Below are positions 41,880 through 52,075 of a DNA stretch of 64,000 bases, in pieces; within the stretch, counting starts at the first letter, position 1, and the number at the start of each line of letters is the position of its first letter. The notes under the pieces are model-generated. The model ran no database searches. It was not told the DNA's origin and saw only the letters and a program-made list of their open reading frames with translations. A program made the position numbers and the translations under genes. The stretch is taken from the NCBI RefSeq assembly GCF_963678635.1, contig NW_026970991.1:1-64000 (forward strand), in the 5' to 3' direction. The stretch is from Symsagittifera roscoffensis. Taxonomy: Eukaryota; Xenacoelomorpha; Acoela; Convolutidae.

Positions 41880-42160
41880 AAATAAAGTATTTGTCGAACT
41901 AAATGGAAGCCTTCTTTACTCAAAATAATCGCACGTTTTTTGACAACACTGGTTTTTGGAGTTAATAAGTATTTGTATGCTGTCTCGAATCGTTCGATGT
42001 TTGCGATTTTAACGGGTACGTTTCCATTGACTACATTGAGCAAACATTCACAAACAAGTGTTATGATCTCACGATTTGAAGTTTTTCTAATTAATCTTCT
42101 TAGCTGGTCAGGTTTCAGTTGTACCATATGCCGCAGAATAGATAAGTTTTTCTTTTTCAT
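41855..42160 (-). CDS. conserved small Polinton protein, 101 aa
   Basis: Small helical protein with LRHMVQLKPDQLRRLIRKTS, then CECLLNVVNGNVPV and a KKRAIILSKEGFHLVRQIL end. This layout recurs in Polintons and related elements between ATPase and capsid genes. The function is unknown to me. It overlaps the ATPase gene by 53 bp in another frame. Confidence 0.65.
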   Translation of the reverse strand: MKKKNLSILRHMVQLKPDQLRRLIRKTSNREIITLVCECLLNVVNGNVPVKIANIERFETAYKYLLTPKTSVVKKRAIILSKEGFHLVRQILYFCYKYLTT

Positions 42161-42809
42161 TTGTGATTGGAGTAGTTTCTGCTTCAGATAAGGGTAAATA
42201 AAAAACTGTTGGCCCAGGTGGTGTGATATTTGAACAATATCTCAAACAATCTGATGTACGGGGGTCCAAGTCGATTAGAAGATGTCCAAAAGAGTCTCTG
42301 GTAGCTAATTCGTAACAGTTTCTCAAAAATTTTGATACATTCAATTGTCTTCCTAATAGATCTAGTTGCTGAACGTCGCGAGGCGATTTGAACAGAATGA
42401 TGTGTGAAGTGTTCAAATCAATCGTACGCGACCATCGACTTTGTTGAAACAAGTTATGCTTAACATATATTACATCTATCCCTCTATGTCTACCCGCTGT
42501 CGCTAACCTAACAAATTCCTTGTCATTATAGATGTCTTCACATGAATCATCGAAAACTAGAAGAACATTTTCTAATTTTCTCACAGATTCGAATCCGTCG
42601 AATTTCATGAACTCCATATTCACTTCGCGAGAAGACACTTTTTCTGAGAATGCAGGTTGCATCTCTTTGTAAAGATATAGAACGGTTCCAAATTTAGGGT
42701 AAAAAGTATTTCCCATCAGAAGTTTCAAAATTAACTCAGTTTTCCCGGATCCTGAAGGTCCCACTATCGCCATAAAAATTCTTGTCGAAGTATCAATCAC
42801 TTTATTCAT
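42108..42809 (-). CDS. genome-packaging ATPase (FtsK/HerA-type)
   Basis: 233 aa from the ATG at 42809. Walker A GPSGSGKT at residues 17-24 and Walker B VLLVFDD at about 82-88. It should pump DNA into preformed capsids. A longer frame begins at 42881, but I prefer 42809: that ATG overlaps the stop of the small membrane gene upstream (ATGA), and the extra 24 residues lie inside that gene. Length and motif spacing match Polinton ATPases. Confidence 0.87.
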   Translation of the reverse strand: MNKVIDTSTRIFMAIVGPSGSGKTELILKLLMGNTFYPKFGTVLYLYKEMQPAFSEKVSSREVNMEFMKFDGFESVRKLENVLLVFDDSCEDIYNDKEFVRLATAGRHRGIDVIYVKHNLFQQSRWSRTIDLNTSHIILFKSPRDVQQLDLLGRQLNVSKFLRNCYELATRDSFGHLLIDLDPRTSDCLRYCSNITPPGPTVFYLPLSEAETTPITNEKEKLIYSAAYGTTET

Positions 42810-43090
42810 ATTCTTGGGTTTGGTAGTACGTAACCAACCAAGCCTGATAAAATCGAGAACCAAACTGACGTTTCTTCGCAACTTAATTTAGTGAAAGAAA
42901 GTTTGAGAATGCAGAAAGTTAGTAAAATTAGAATTACTACCATTTGCGCAACAAAAACTACTTCAGACCTTGGCAAAGTTACATTGTTACAAAACTTCCA
43001 TGATTTTTTTTCACTGTTTGTCTCGTTATAAACAAACTCTGTTACTAATGTTGCGTCAGGTTCATCTACTGCTGTTGTTGCTTCTGACAT
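42806..43090 (-). CDS. small single-pass membrane protein, 94 aa
   Basis: A hydrophilic N-terminal 43 residues with two possible N-glycosylation sites (NET, NVT), then one membrane segment (VVFVAQMVVILILLTFCILK, about 45-64) and a short tail. It ends in an ATGA overlap with the ATPase start, which supports both genes. It could be a virion membrane or host-interaction protein. It is much too short to be a fusogen. No family recognised. Confidence 0.6.
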   Translation of the reverse strand: MSEATTAVDEPDATLVTEFVYNETNSEKKSWKFCNNVTLPRSEVVFVAQMVVILILLTFCILKLSFTKLSCEETSVWFSILSGLVGYVLPNPRI

Positions 43091-43162
43091 TTGAGAAACT
43101 ATTTATTCTACAGACTGCGTTAGACTTTTTCTCTCTGCGAATGAAGCTTGTAAAAAATTAAA

Positions 43163-43459
43163 TTACTTTTGAGAACAGTAAAAAATTTCATAACGTGTGA
43201 AATCTCTATCATTTATGTCATGCATTTCTAAAACAAAGTTTGCTGGGATATTTGCGGTTTTTTTGTAGTACATTATTTTCTTCACAGTATCCTCTTTCAC
43301 AATCGTCTTAATCTCATCTGGCAATTCACTGCTGTTTAGATCCATCTGAACTCCTGGCTGACGTTTGGGTACTAAGACTAGTTCGGGAAGACATACTCCT
43401 CGCTTGCTGGCTAACATTTCTGATAAACTTGAATCTCTGGAAGTATACAAATTGATCAA
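43163..43459 (-). CDS. hypothetical protein, 98 aa, overlapping its upstream neighbour
   Basis: A coherent-looking frame (LPDEIKTIVKEDTVKKIMYY, then FVLEMHDINDRDFTRYEIFY) with no recognised family. It overlaps the 43326-43667 gene by 134 bp in another frame. The two could be one gene joined by a frameshift or splice, but no good GT donor was seen. The start is uncertain. Confidence 0.4.
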   Translation of the reverse strand: MINLYTSRDSSLSEMLASKRGVCLPELVLVPKRQPGVQMDLNSSELPDEIKTIVKEDTVKKIMYYKKTANIPANFVLEMHDINDRDFTRYEIFYCSQK

Positions 43460-43667
43460 TAACTGGAAAAAACCTCTTCAACGTAGACAACTCTTCTTCG
43501 GAAATTATTATTTGCTCCTTCCTCTGAACAATTTGGCCACTGCAATCAATACGCTCTATTCTCGTTAATGAAATTTTAATATCACCCTCTGGAGTCATCC
43601 ACGCACAAAGCATTGAATTTTGTGATAGGTATGTCTCCAATTTCGCTGATCTCTCGCTGTTGTTCAT
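43326..43667 (-). CDS. PC4-like accessory protein, 113 aa, with Ser-rich tail
   Basis: Residues 28-75 (GDIKISLTRIERIDCSGQ, then KEQIIISEEELSTLKRFFPV) fit the PC4-like strand-strand-helix layout (hydrophobic strand, I-I-I-S start of helix). The tail is Ser/Gln-rich with an STQTS string. It is similar in layout to the second domain of the protein at 57160-57699. The start overlaps the end of the 43582 gene. Confidence 0.45.
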   Translation of the reverse strand: MNNSERSAKLETYLSQNSMLCAWMTPEGDIKISLTRIERIDCSGQIVQRKEQIIISEEELSTLKRFFPVIDQFVYFQRFKFIRNVSQQARSMSSRTSLSTQTSARSSDGSKQQ

Positions 43668-44151
43668 TTTTCAACCAATCATAAAAAACCTTGGTTTTCT
43701 TCAAGGCACAATGATTCCTGGAGTTGTAATGTGGAATATGTTTATTGCAACTTGGATAATTTTTAAAATATAAGTTTTCAACCCGAGGACAGCCCAAATC
43801 ATCTAGGTTTTCAATCTTTCGGTCCAAGTACTTGGCCAAAAATTCTGTCTTTTCTTTTCCTTTAGCGTAAAAAACGGCACCAGGATTTCTCAGCACAAAA
43901 CTCTGAAGTATTTGATTCAAGTTTATATAAAGATAATCACCGTTTTCCCAATGGAGACCGTGTAAATAATTAGTTAACCAGTTGTAAGCTTTTTGTTCAA
44001 GCTTTGGTAGTATATTGAAATTCACTGGAGGTAGGAAAATGAGTCGATCGCTGTAGTCTGAAGTTGTTATTGCTAATTCTTTAACCACAAAGGCGTTTTT
44101 CTTGTAACGAAAGCCTTCCACGTCAAGCACAACTGATCTCTCGCCTAGCAT
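43582..44151 (-). CDS. accessory protein, 189 aa, possibly RNase H-fold exonuclease-like
   Basis: The start VLDVEGFRYKKNAFVVKELA resembles the D-x-E strand of DEDD-type 3'-5' exonucleases. A central segment (GAVFYAKGKEKTEFLAKYL) would be the next strand, and a C-terminal NSRNHCALKKTKVFYDWL resembles their H-x-A-L motif, though the final acidic residue is a lysine. I have seen this arrangement in invertebrate Polinton-like elements, without a proven activity. It overlaps the upstream gene by 7 bp. Confidence 0.5.
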   Translation of the reverse strand: MLGERSVVLDVEGFRYKKNAFVVKELAITTSDYSDRLIFLPPVNFNILPKLEQKAYNWLTNYLHGLHWENGDYLYINLNQILQSFVLRNPGAVFYAKGKEKTEFLAKYLDRKIENLDDLGCPRVENLYFKNYPSCNKHIPHYNSRNHCALKKTKVFYDWLKNEQQREISEIGDIPITKFNALCVDDSRG

Positions 44152-44579
44152 TCTAGTAAATGATAAACTTCTGGTTTTTTCAACTTAATGAAAAGGCAGA
44201 ACGCTATTCCACTCAAATGTCCCAATAAGCTGTTGTTACAGTTCCAGGGCAACATGTAACAGTACGTGGGACCCTGTTGATAAAATTCGTGTATAAATCC
44301 GGCCGCATCGTGCAAAATAGCGTGCAATCGTAAAATTTTGGAATTTTTCAAATATTTGTCCAAGGAAGAGTTATCAATACCAATCAAGCCACCATAAGGT
44401 CTCAACTTAATTAAAATGTCGTAGTTAAGGTTATCAGAACTAACAAAAAACAGAGAACATGCAGCTAGAAAAAAGTTGCGTCGGTTAGAATTATCAGGAT
44501 AAGTTTGTTTCAAAGACGTATAAATTTCGTGAATTATTTTCAAATCAATAGGAGTTACTCTGCTTTTTTGCAATTTCAT
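44145..44579 (-). CDS. conserved accessory protein, 144 aa
   Basis: The C-terminal half holds LRLHAILHDAAGFIHEFYQQ, then GPTYCYMLPW and LLGHLSGIAFCLF. This block is familiar from other invertebrate Polinton accessory proteins but has no function I can name. The start overlaps the end of the 44545 gene. Confidence 0.5.
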   Translation of the reverse strand: MKLQKSRVTPIDLKIIHEIYTSLKQTYPDNSNRRNFFLAACSLFFVSSDNLNYDILIKLRPYGGLIGIDNSSLDKYLKNSKILRLHAILHDAAGFIHEFYQQGPTYCYMLPWNCNNSLLGHLSGIAFCLFIKLKKPEVYHLLEC

Positions 44580-45114
44580 TATTTATTTTTTCCAACACCT
44601 CTCCAACCTGCTGAATTTCAAGCCAGTGGAAATAAAAGTGACCTTGCAAATACCATTTAGACTCATTAAGATAACGGTGGTAAATAATTAAATAAACCAC
44701 CGGAAGTTTTTTGTATTTTGATAGCTTGTTGAAACATAGACGGATTTTTCTCTCCAAGTCTTTATCAACCCATAATGAGTTAAAGTCAAACGAATAGTCG
44801 AAAACGTTTTCATAATCAGCGATATTCAAATCGCTCACAGTGCCATACTTTTGTTTTGTAGAAATGCACCAAGAGATTTGTTGAAGCTCACTCAAATAAA
44901 ATTGTTCTTTGAAAATCAACTCGTATTCTTTCTTTGAAATTTCCTTTGCCCTTTCGAGGAAGACGACGTAGCGTTCATTACATAATTTGAAAAATGAGTT
45001 TTTTTCTGCGGTTGAAAACACTCTTAATTGTAAATGTTCATTATCAATATCTTCAGTACACCAAGTTCCCTCTAATTTCATTTTTCTTATTTCAAAATTT
45101 GACAATTTTATCAT
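44545..45114 (-). CDS. accessory protein, 189 aa, shared with the neighbouring long-TIR element
   Basis: The first gene from the right end, with a TATA-like stretch about 150 bp upstream. Residues 70-185 match the protein of 58135-58617 by eye: FYLSELQQISWCISTKQKYG against FYFEELTQSEWSISKKQKNG, then IRLCFNKLSKYKKLPVVYL against VRLSFNRLSKFKKLPVVFI. The C-terminal FHWLEIQQV is found in the other copy only after an in-frame stop. No known family. Confidence 0.65.
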   Translation of the reverse strand: MIKLSNFEIRKMKLEGTWCTEDIDNEHLQLRVFSTAEKNSFFKLCNERYVVFLERAKEISKKEYELIFKEQFYLSELQQISWCISTKQKYGTVSDLNIADYENVFDYSFDFNSLWVDKDLERKIRLCFNKLSKYKKLPVVYLIIYHRYLNESKWYLQGHFYFHWLEIQQVGEVLEKINNEIAKKQSNSY

Positions 45115-45262
45115 TTGGTATATTTTGCCCAGAAACGGCCGCCGCCTTTTGAGAGTAATTTCAATTTACTGCCTTTTCACCATAAAATTTAGGTCAAGTT
45201 AAGGAATTAGTTTACTGCTGCCAACAGTTAAGCTACGCTGCCAAAATGGCCGGCGAATTTTT

Positions 45263-45270
45263 ATTATATA
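45263..45270 (-). promoter_or_regulatory. TATA-like element before the rightmost Maverick gene
   Basis: On the minus strand the sequence TATATAAT lies about 150 bp upstream of the ATG at 45114, in the only non-coding gap between the right TIR and the minus-strand gene train. GC-rich GGCCGGCG-type sequence is adjacent. Confidence 0.3.
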
Positions 45271-45399
45271 CCATAAAAGTCAATTCCCCGTTCACTAACA
45301 AATTTCAACTAGGTCGAAAGTTCATTTACCCTAAACAAGCATAACAATTAATATGATTCATATAATTAATCAGGACCAATAATTAGGACCCCAAAATTT

Positions 45400-45631
45400 G
45401 GAATTAGAAAGATTTTTGTATCGTGTCCCTTGTTGTTAAGCTAAACTTAGCAAGATCCTAAGTAGGGGGTCTTCTGCTTTTTGGGTGGAAAATCTCTTTC
45501 GTTTACAAAATCCTAGGATGAGGGTCCTCCAAAAAATTAAGGACCCCTTTCCTAGGATTTTGCTTTACGTGAGGACCCCCCCCTTAGGAAGGACCCCCCC
45601 CTTAGGATCCGGGACACGATACAATACTACT
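45400..45631 (-). repeat. Maverick right TIR
   Basis: Inverted partner of 27330-27561, same length. It too has an inner copy (TTGTATCGTGTCCC, 45416-45429) of the outer terminal sequence in opposite orientation. Confidence 0.92.
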
Positions 45632-45769
45632 TATATTAGAAGCGTTTTGATATCAAATTGTAAGACAGACACTGGCTTGAGGAAAAAAGTCAATCGTGGA
45701 AAGCAGCAGCAAAGAATTCGGCTTCTGCAATAAGTTGAGTTTGATTTCCCGGGTTGAGGTCGTGGTTTT

Positions 45770-45895
45770 ATCTTTTGACCGTGTGGACCAGGATATGGTA
45801 TGTTCAGACCGTGTGGACTGAGTGAATCTCCTTTCAGACCGTGTGTACCCATGAAATCCGGATTCAGACCGCGTGGACCGACTTTGACGTCCGAT
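45770..45895. repeat. minisatellite with CAGACCGTGTGGAC
   Basis: Four to five imperfect copies of a roughly 33-bp unit containing CAGACCGTGTGGAC, in host DNA between the two elements. Confidence 0.6.
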
Positions 45896-46766
45896 GCGAC
45901 TACGAATTTTTAGTCCTCATGCGGATCGATTCAGCTTTTTCTAAGTCTTGAACATGAAACCACGACCCAGACCCGGTTAAGATTTTATGATATATCAAGA
46001 CTAGGTGGCTAAAATTGGCGAAAAACAGCTTCACAGCCTTAAATTCCGACAACTCTTACGATGTCAGCAGAAACTGCAAGCGGGAAATGCCATATTGGAG
46101 CTAATGTCAATATAACCAGTAGTCATGAAAAGCTGATAAGAATCGCCTCGTAAGCAGTGAAGGACTAACAGGAGGCTAAAAAAATTAATGTTACAAAAGA
46201 AATTGTTTTAGCTGAATCGCAGATAATTGTAAGCAAGTCTGAAGCTTTTTTAAGGAATTTCAAGGAAAAAAGAAACGATTGATCTAAAAGTCCAAACAAA
46301 GGAGTTCCAACACGAAAGAAAACAATTATCGAACTATTTATAAAATGATCAAGATAAGTTTTGTAAACTTGTGCTTAATGATAGGACACCCAACGATATT
46401 CAAGTCATTTGATAGTGTACCTCTCTTAAAGTCAGTGGTCAGTTTCTGATATAACAAAAAAAAAACGATTGAAAATTTCATAATTATAGAAAAAATTAGC
46501 ATTAAGGAACTTAAATGCTTGAATAGAAAAAAGAGTTAGGACAACGCAAACGATAACGCCGAGACTAAATCAGAAAAAAACCTGAAAACGAGCCTCTTGT
46601 CTTAATTTTTACAAAATATTTAATACCAGTAACTCTCGAAAATTTTCCACACCAAGCTGCTACTACCTCATGGAATTTTTTTTCATGTCCCAGAATTTCC
46701 AGAATTTTTTTCGCGTTTGGGTCGGCAGGGGATCGAATCCCTGGGGGAAAGGCTTTCAATTATCAA

Positions 46767-47330
46767 ATTTTGAATTCCCAAGGTTGTAGTTGGGTACTCT
46801 GAGGGTACTCTCAGGGTTACAAGTCTTGCGACCAAATCTTTTAGTTTCCGAAATGTGACGTTTTTTTTCAGAAATATTCAAGAACTTACCTACAAAAAAT
46901 CTAAAAGTCCCAAACTTACAGTGAGACTTTATTATCAGGGTAATCTCAAGCGTTGCGAACCTCGTCTCTAATTATGAATGCTCAATTTTTTTTTTTAGTT
47001 CCGGAGATATGACGTTTCTTATGATTTTATCATGAAATTTAGGTTAAAAAACTCACGAAATTTCAAATTCCCAACCTTTTAATCGGTTGCTTTAAGATTG
47101 TTCTCAGTGGTTGCAGTATTTTCCTCTGAAAGTGTTTGCTGAAATCATTTTAGTTTCCGAGACATGATGTTTTTTCAAGAATTCTTCAAGAAAAAATGAA
47201 TGAAAAATGCTGCCCAAAACATTCAATTCCCAATCCTATAATGGAGTAATCTCATGGTACTCTGAGAGGTTGCAATCATTTCCTCCAAGTTTGAACGCTT
47301 AAATCATTTTTTTTCGAGTTAGACCATTTC
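46767..47330. repeat. four divergent tandem repeats of about 150-180 bp
   Basis: Each unit contains AATTCCCAA, a TACTCTGAGGGTACTCTCAG-like part and TTAGTTTCCGAGATATGACGTT with variants. The copies are quite diverged. No coding capacity. Sequence upstream of the array (45900-46766) shows nothing recognisable. Confidence 0.5.
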
Positions 47331-47405
47331 ATTGACAGTAGTATATGTTGGGGCAGTTCAGTCGGGGGGGGGGGGGGGGGGGCGGTGGGGTGAGGACCCC
47401 CATGT

Positions 47406-49962
47406 ATTAACATAGGCTACAGAGTATCCGGTCCTCACCCTATTTATTAAAATAGGCTATAGATTTCCCAAGGTATTAAGATAGGGAATAGGTTTGCCAA
47501 TGTATTAAGATACGAAGTTTCAGATGGTAAGTTTCAGAAAAATTTTTGGCGCCCGATCCTACCATGTTTTAAGATAGTGTTTAGATTTCCCATGTATTAA
47601 GATAGTGTATAGATATCCCTATGTATAAGGATTAGAAATTCCTTGTATTAACATAGGGAATAGATTTCCCAATGTATTAAGATAGGGAATGGTAAGGTTT
47701 CAGAGTGATGGTAAGAAAATAGTAAGAAAAACGGTATTTTTTGGATTTTGTGTGGAAATGTCTAGTTTTTTCGCAAAAATCTCGGCATGCGTTATTTAAT
47801 TCTTGAGTGTTACATGTAGAATGTGCAATGAAGAGAATATGTTTATTGGTTCATGGTAAATTCATGGTAAGATGTGCAAAAATTTGGAAATGCTTATAAA
47901 AAAATTCATATTTTTTCAAAAAACTTCAAAACACGATATGATTTGATATAATTTGACTTAATAACTATTTTATTAGATGATCCTTTTTTTGAAACTGTAC
48001 TCAATCTAGCTTAAACTATGCTGAAACCTACTGAAACCTTAAAAAATTTTCAAGTTTTTGCAAAAAATTGCAAAAATTTCAAGTTTTTGGAGAAAACTGC
48101 CAAAATTTCAAAGTTTTTGGAAAAATTTCAAGCTCTGAAAAAATTGCAAAAATTTCAAAGTTTTTGGAACAAACTGCAAATTTTCGGAAAGAACTGCAAA
48201 AATATTAAGATTTTGGCTAGTTTTTTGTTGCTTCTTTGTTGCTTCTGATCTAATGCTCTCAACATTAACATAGGCTATAGAGTATCCGGTCCTCACCCTA
48301 TTTATTAACATAGGCTATAGATTTCCCAAGGTATTAAGATAGGGAATAGGTTTGCCAATGTATTAAGATACGAAGTTTCAGATGGTAAGTTTCAGAAAAA
48401 TTTTTGGCGCCCGATCCTACCATGTTTTAAGATAGTGTTTAGATTTCCCATGTATTAAGATAGTGTATAGATATCCCTATGTATAAGGATTAGAAATTCC
48501 TTGTATTAACATAGGGAATAGATTTCCCAATGTATTAAGATAGGGAATGGTAAGGTTTCAGAGTGATGGTAAGAAAATAGTAAGAAAAACGGTATTTTTT
48601 GGATTTTGTGTGGAAATGTCTAGTTTTTTCGCAAAAATCTCGGCATGCGTTATTTAATTCTTGAGTGTTACATGTAGAATGTGCAATGAAGAGAATATGT
48701 TTATTGGTTCATGGTAAATTCATGGTAAGATGTGCAAAAATTTGGAAATGCTTATAAAAAAATTCATATTTTTTCAAAAAACTTCAAAACACGATATGAT
48801 TTGATATAATTTGACTTAATAACTATTTTATTAGATGATCCTTTTTTTGAAACTGTACTCAATCTAGCTTAAACTATGCTGAAACCTACTGAAACCTTAA
48901 AAAAGTTTCAAGTTTTTGCAAAAAATTGCAAAAATTTCAGGTTTTTGGAGAAAACTGCCAAAATTTCAAAGTTTTTGGAAAAATTTCAAGCTCTGAAAAA
49001 ATTGCAAAAATTTCAAATTTTTGGAACAAACTGCAAATTTTTGGAAAGAACTGCAAAAATATTAAGATTTTGGCTAGTTTTTTGTTGCTTCTTTGTTGCT
49101 TCTGATCTAATGCTCTCAACATTAACATAGGCTATAGAGTATCCGGTCCTCACCCTATTTATTAACATAGGCTATAGATTTCCCAAGGTATTAAGATAGG
49201 GAATAGGTTTGCCAATGTATTAAGATACGAAGTTTCAGATGGTAAGTTTCAGAAAAATTTTTGGCGCCCGATCCTACCATGTTTTAAGATAGTGTTTAGA
49301 TTTCCCATGTATTAAGATAGTGTATAGATATCCCTATGTATAAGGATTAGAAATTCCTTGTATTAACATAGGGAATAGATTTCCCAAAGTATTAAGATAG
49401 GGAATGGTAAGGTTTCAGAGTGATGGTAAGAAAATAGTAAGAAAAACGGTATTTTTTGGATTTTGTGTGGAAATGTCTAGTTTTTTCGCAAAAATCTCGG
49501 CATGCGTTATTTAATTCTTGAGTGTTACATGTAGAATGTGCAATGAAGAGAATATGTTTATTGGTTCATGGTAAATCCATGGTAAGATGTGCAAAAATTT
49601 GGAAATGCTTATAAAAAAAATTCATATTTTTTCAAAAAACTTCAAAACACGATATGATTTGATATAATTTGACTTAATAACTATTTTATTAGATGATCCT
49701 TTTTTTGAAACTGTACTCAATCTAGCTTAAACTATGCTGAAACCTACTGAAACCTTAAAAAATTTTCAAGTTTTTGGAAAAAATTGCAAAAATCTTAAGT
49801 TTTTGGAGAAAACTGCCAAAATTTCAAAATTTTTGGAAAAATTTCAAGCTCTGAAAAAATTGCAAAAATTTCAAAGTTTTTGGAACAAACTGCAAATTTT
49901 TGGAAAGAACTGCAAAAATATTAAGATTTTGGCTATTTTTTTGTTGCTTCTGATCTAATTGA
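47406..49962. repeat. tandem array, three units of about 858 bp
   Basis: Units start at 47406, 48264 and 49121 (ATTAACATAGGCTA). They are nearly identical. Each contains a sub-repeat of GTATTAAGATAGGGAATAG type and an AAAATTTCAAGTTTTTGG-type run. Short open frames repeat with the array and are low-complexity (K/F/L/Q), so not called as genes. Confidence 0.9.
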
Positions 49963-50689
49963 ATAAAAAGTAAATACGTTTAGAGTTTAAAATTAAGCTC
50001 AAATTGTATTTCAATTGGCATCATGTTGAGACACAGATACAAAACTTTGAATAGACATATCGAATTTTCCAAATTTTTCTCACAAAAAATTGAAATACGA
50101 TAAATTTAAGCATTATTTGAGTAACAAAGCGGGTTATATAATGCTCTCAACATTAACAAGAAAGCTCATAAAAGCTGAATCGAAACTGAAACTTGTGGAA
50201 GATAGTGAAAATAACCGTAATTTTTAAGAAAGTAAAATAAAAAATTATTCAAATTTATCAAAAATTTTCCATTTACAACCTTTTAATTGGATTTTTAACT
50301 AATTTTTTGTCCAATTCAGGGAGGATTGAAATAGGACTCTCAATACAAATGAACATTAGGAGCAATATTCCATAAAATTTCTAGATTTTTGCTCAATGAT
50401 TAACCCAAATTTGTACAAAAATTACAAATTTAGAGAAATTATTCACCTTTATAGTACAGAATTTCAGATCAATGATGAAAAATGAACAGTTAATAGCTAA
50501 AATTGACTAAAAACGAAATAAATTTTTCTTAAAAATTTATTCGATATTCGCTCAAATTCAACAAAATCTTCTTCATAACTGATGATTATCTCTCTGTTGC
50601 TTCTGCAACATAATTTCACAATTTTCCGTAGAAATGGTCTATTCTTAAAGGTTATTTTCTTACTTTCTGCTTAATACTTGATTCCGCTA

Positions 50690-51180
50690 TTTAACACACT
50701 TCGCAAGAAAATTTAGTCAGAACTGGAGAATTTAGGGAGAAAATAGTATCAATCGAACGAACAGTTTGCTAGCAGAGATGAAATTCGAACTGATACCGTC
50801 TAATTATTATGATAAAAATTGTAAATGTCCACCTCAAGTTTCCCTTGTTAGGTGCTACAGCAAACTATTTAAGCAAAAATACAACTTTTGGGATAAATAT
50901 CTATCACTTTTATGGAAAAATAGTCATTTTTTCATGATTTTCTGTAGAAATGCTCTATGTTTTAAGGTTATTCCTGCTTTCTGCTTAATGCATGTTTTCG
51001 CTATTGAACACATTTTGTAAAAAAAACTTAGTCAGAAATGGAGAATTTAGGAGGAAAATGGTATCAATTGAACGAACAATTTGCTGGCAAAGATGAAATT
51101 AGAACTGATACCGTCTGATTATTACGATAAAAATTGTAAATGTCTTCCTCAAGTTTCCCTTGTTAGGTGCTTTCTCTACT
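50690..51180. repeat. two copies of a roughly 320-bp repeat in left arm
   Basis: Copies begin near 50690 and 51010 and share TTTAGTCAGAACTGGAGAAT and CTGATACCGTCTAATTATTA. In the right arm there are three (about 61065-61860). Confidence 0.75.
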
Positions 51181-51547
51181 TGATAATTTTATATTGCTGT
51201 TTCAACTCTGAATTTCTGTTTTGAAGAAAATTTTTGGTTGAGAATGATGTATATTATTATCTTGAATTTTTCAAATGTTAGCAGAAGATACATTTTCCAG
51301 GACAACTATCAATTTTTTTTCTGAATCGTAGACAAAAAAGCGAAAGAAAACCATAATTCTTAGTAAATCAATCCCCAATATCTGCTACGCACTATTCTAT
51401 GATTACTCTTACAATCACTAAGCCTAAAATTTTAAAATGGTTACTAGGTAAAACCTTTCAATAAATCAATGTTTTTATAAATATCCAGCTTTTTATAGTT
51501 TTTCAACAAATACTTAAGCACTCCTTAGCGTATGTGATTCACTTTTA

Positions 51548-52075
51548 CTACAAATTTATCGCAACAAAATCTCCGCAAGCTTGCAACCAATGGAGTTCTT
51601 TTTGTAGGTTAAAGATTTTCGGATTGATTTCCGTCGAAAGTTTCACGACAATTTGAACTCGATTGTTGCTGGTTTTACCATCAATCAGAACTTTTGAATA
51701 TGACAGAACAAGAATAAGGACAAAAAACTGTAAATTTTTTACTAAAAAAATTTCAAATATAGTGTATAGAATTTTCAGACAAGGTAAAAAATTTTTATTC
51801 AATGTATTTACTACTATTTTTTTTTCTTAAAAATATATCAATTTTACCTTCTCTTGGAGTGTTTTTTGAGACTGCCGAGCACATACTTTAACATTATATT
51901 GACACTGCTTCTTCTTGATATGATTAGTAAGTTCCTCGCTGCTAAATGTATAAAAGTTACAATTGGAACACTTTAAAACGTCACAGTGCTTTCGATGTCT
52001 TGACGCATCTTTACGTGTGTATTCTCTTCCACATTCAAGACATGCAATTCTTTTGTTTCTATTAGGTAACGGCAT
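51548..52075 (-). CDS. two-exon zinc-finger protein, left-arm copy (135 aa)
   Basis: Exons 51848-52075 and 51548-51727 with a 120-bp GT-AG intron; 408 nt, 136 codons with stop. The N-terminus has two fingers of C-x2-C...H-x(4-5)-C type (CLECGREYTRKDASRHRKHC and CSNCNFYTFSSEEL...NH...C). The second exon (NRVQIVVKLSTEINPKIFNL) has a strand-helix layout like the PC4-like proteins. The ATG at 52075 is chosen because the identical start exists in the other arm. Differences from the right copy are minor (V for I in NVKVCARQ). It may be a DNA-binding regulator. No named family. Confidence 0.7.

Larger units (their letters stand above)
27330..45631. mobile_element. complete Maverick/Polinton, 18,302 bp
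   Basis: The ends begin 5'-AGTAGTATTGTATCG on both sides. The TIRs are 232 bp, and a perfect 6-bp target duplication TATATT flanks the element (27324-27329 and 45632-45637). AG termini and 6-bp duplications are family hallmarks. The set of protein-primed PolB, integrase, FtsK/HerA-type ATPase, adenain-like protease and two jelly-roll capsid proteins is complete and open, so the element could in principle be a competent virus-like transposon. No long ectodomain/fusogen gene is visible. Most genes are on the minus strand. Confidence 0.95.

Noticed and set aside
42810..42881. N-terminal extension of the packaging ATPase to 42881
   Set aside because: The 24 extra residues lie in the membrane-protein gene, and the ATGA overlap at 42806-42809 gives a better start.
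46726..46744. T-arm-like sequence (CAGGGGATCGAATCCCTGG)
   Set aside because: It resembles a tRNA T-arm or a B-box, but no D-arm, anticodon arm or acceptor stem is found around it. At most a tRNA-derived SINE remnant.
48018..49958. Repeated open frames of about 74-84 codons rich in K, F, L and Q
   Set aside because: They recur with the 858-bp tandem repeat and translate the AAAATTTCAAG-type low-complexity run; no domain or codon signal.
47406..49962. CRISPR-like array
   Set aside because: The unit is 858 bp and nearly identical throughout, without short repeats and unique spacers; the genome is eukaryotic.
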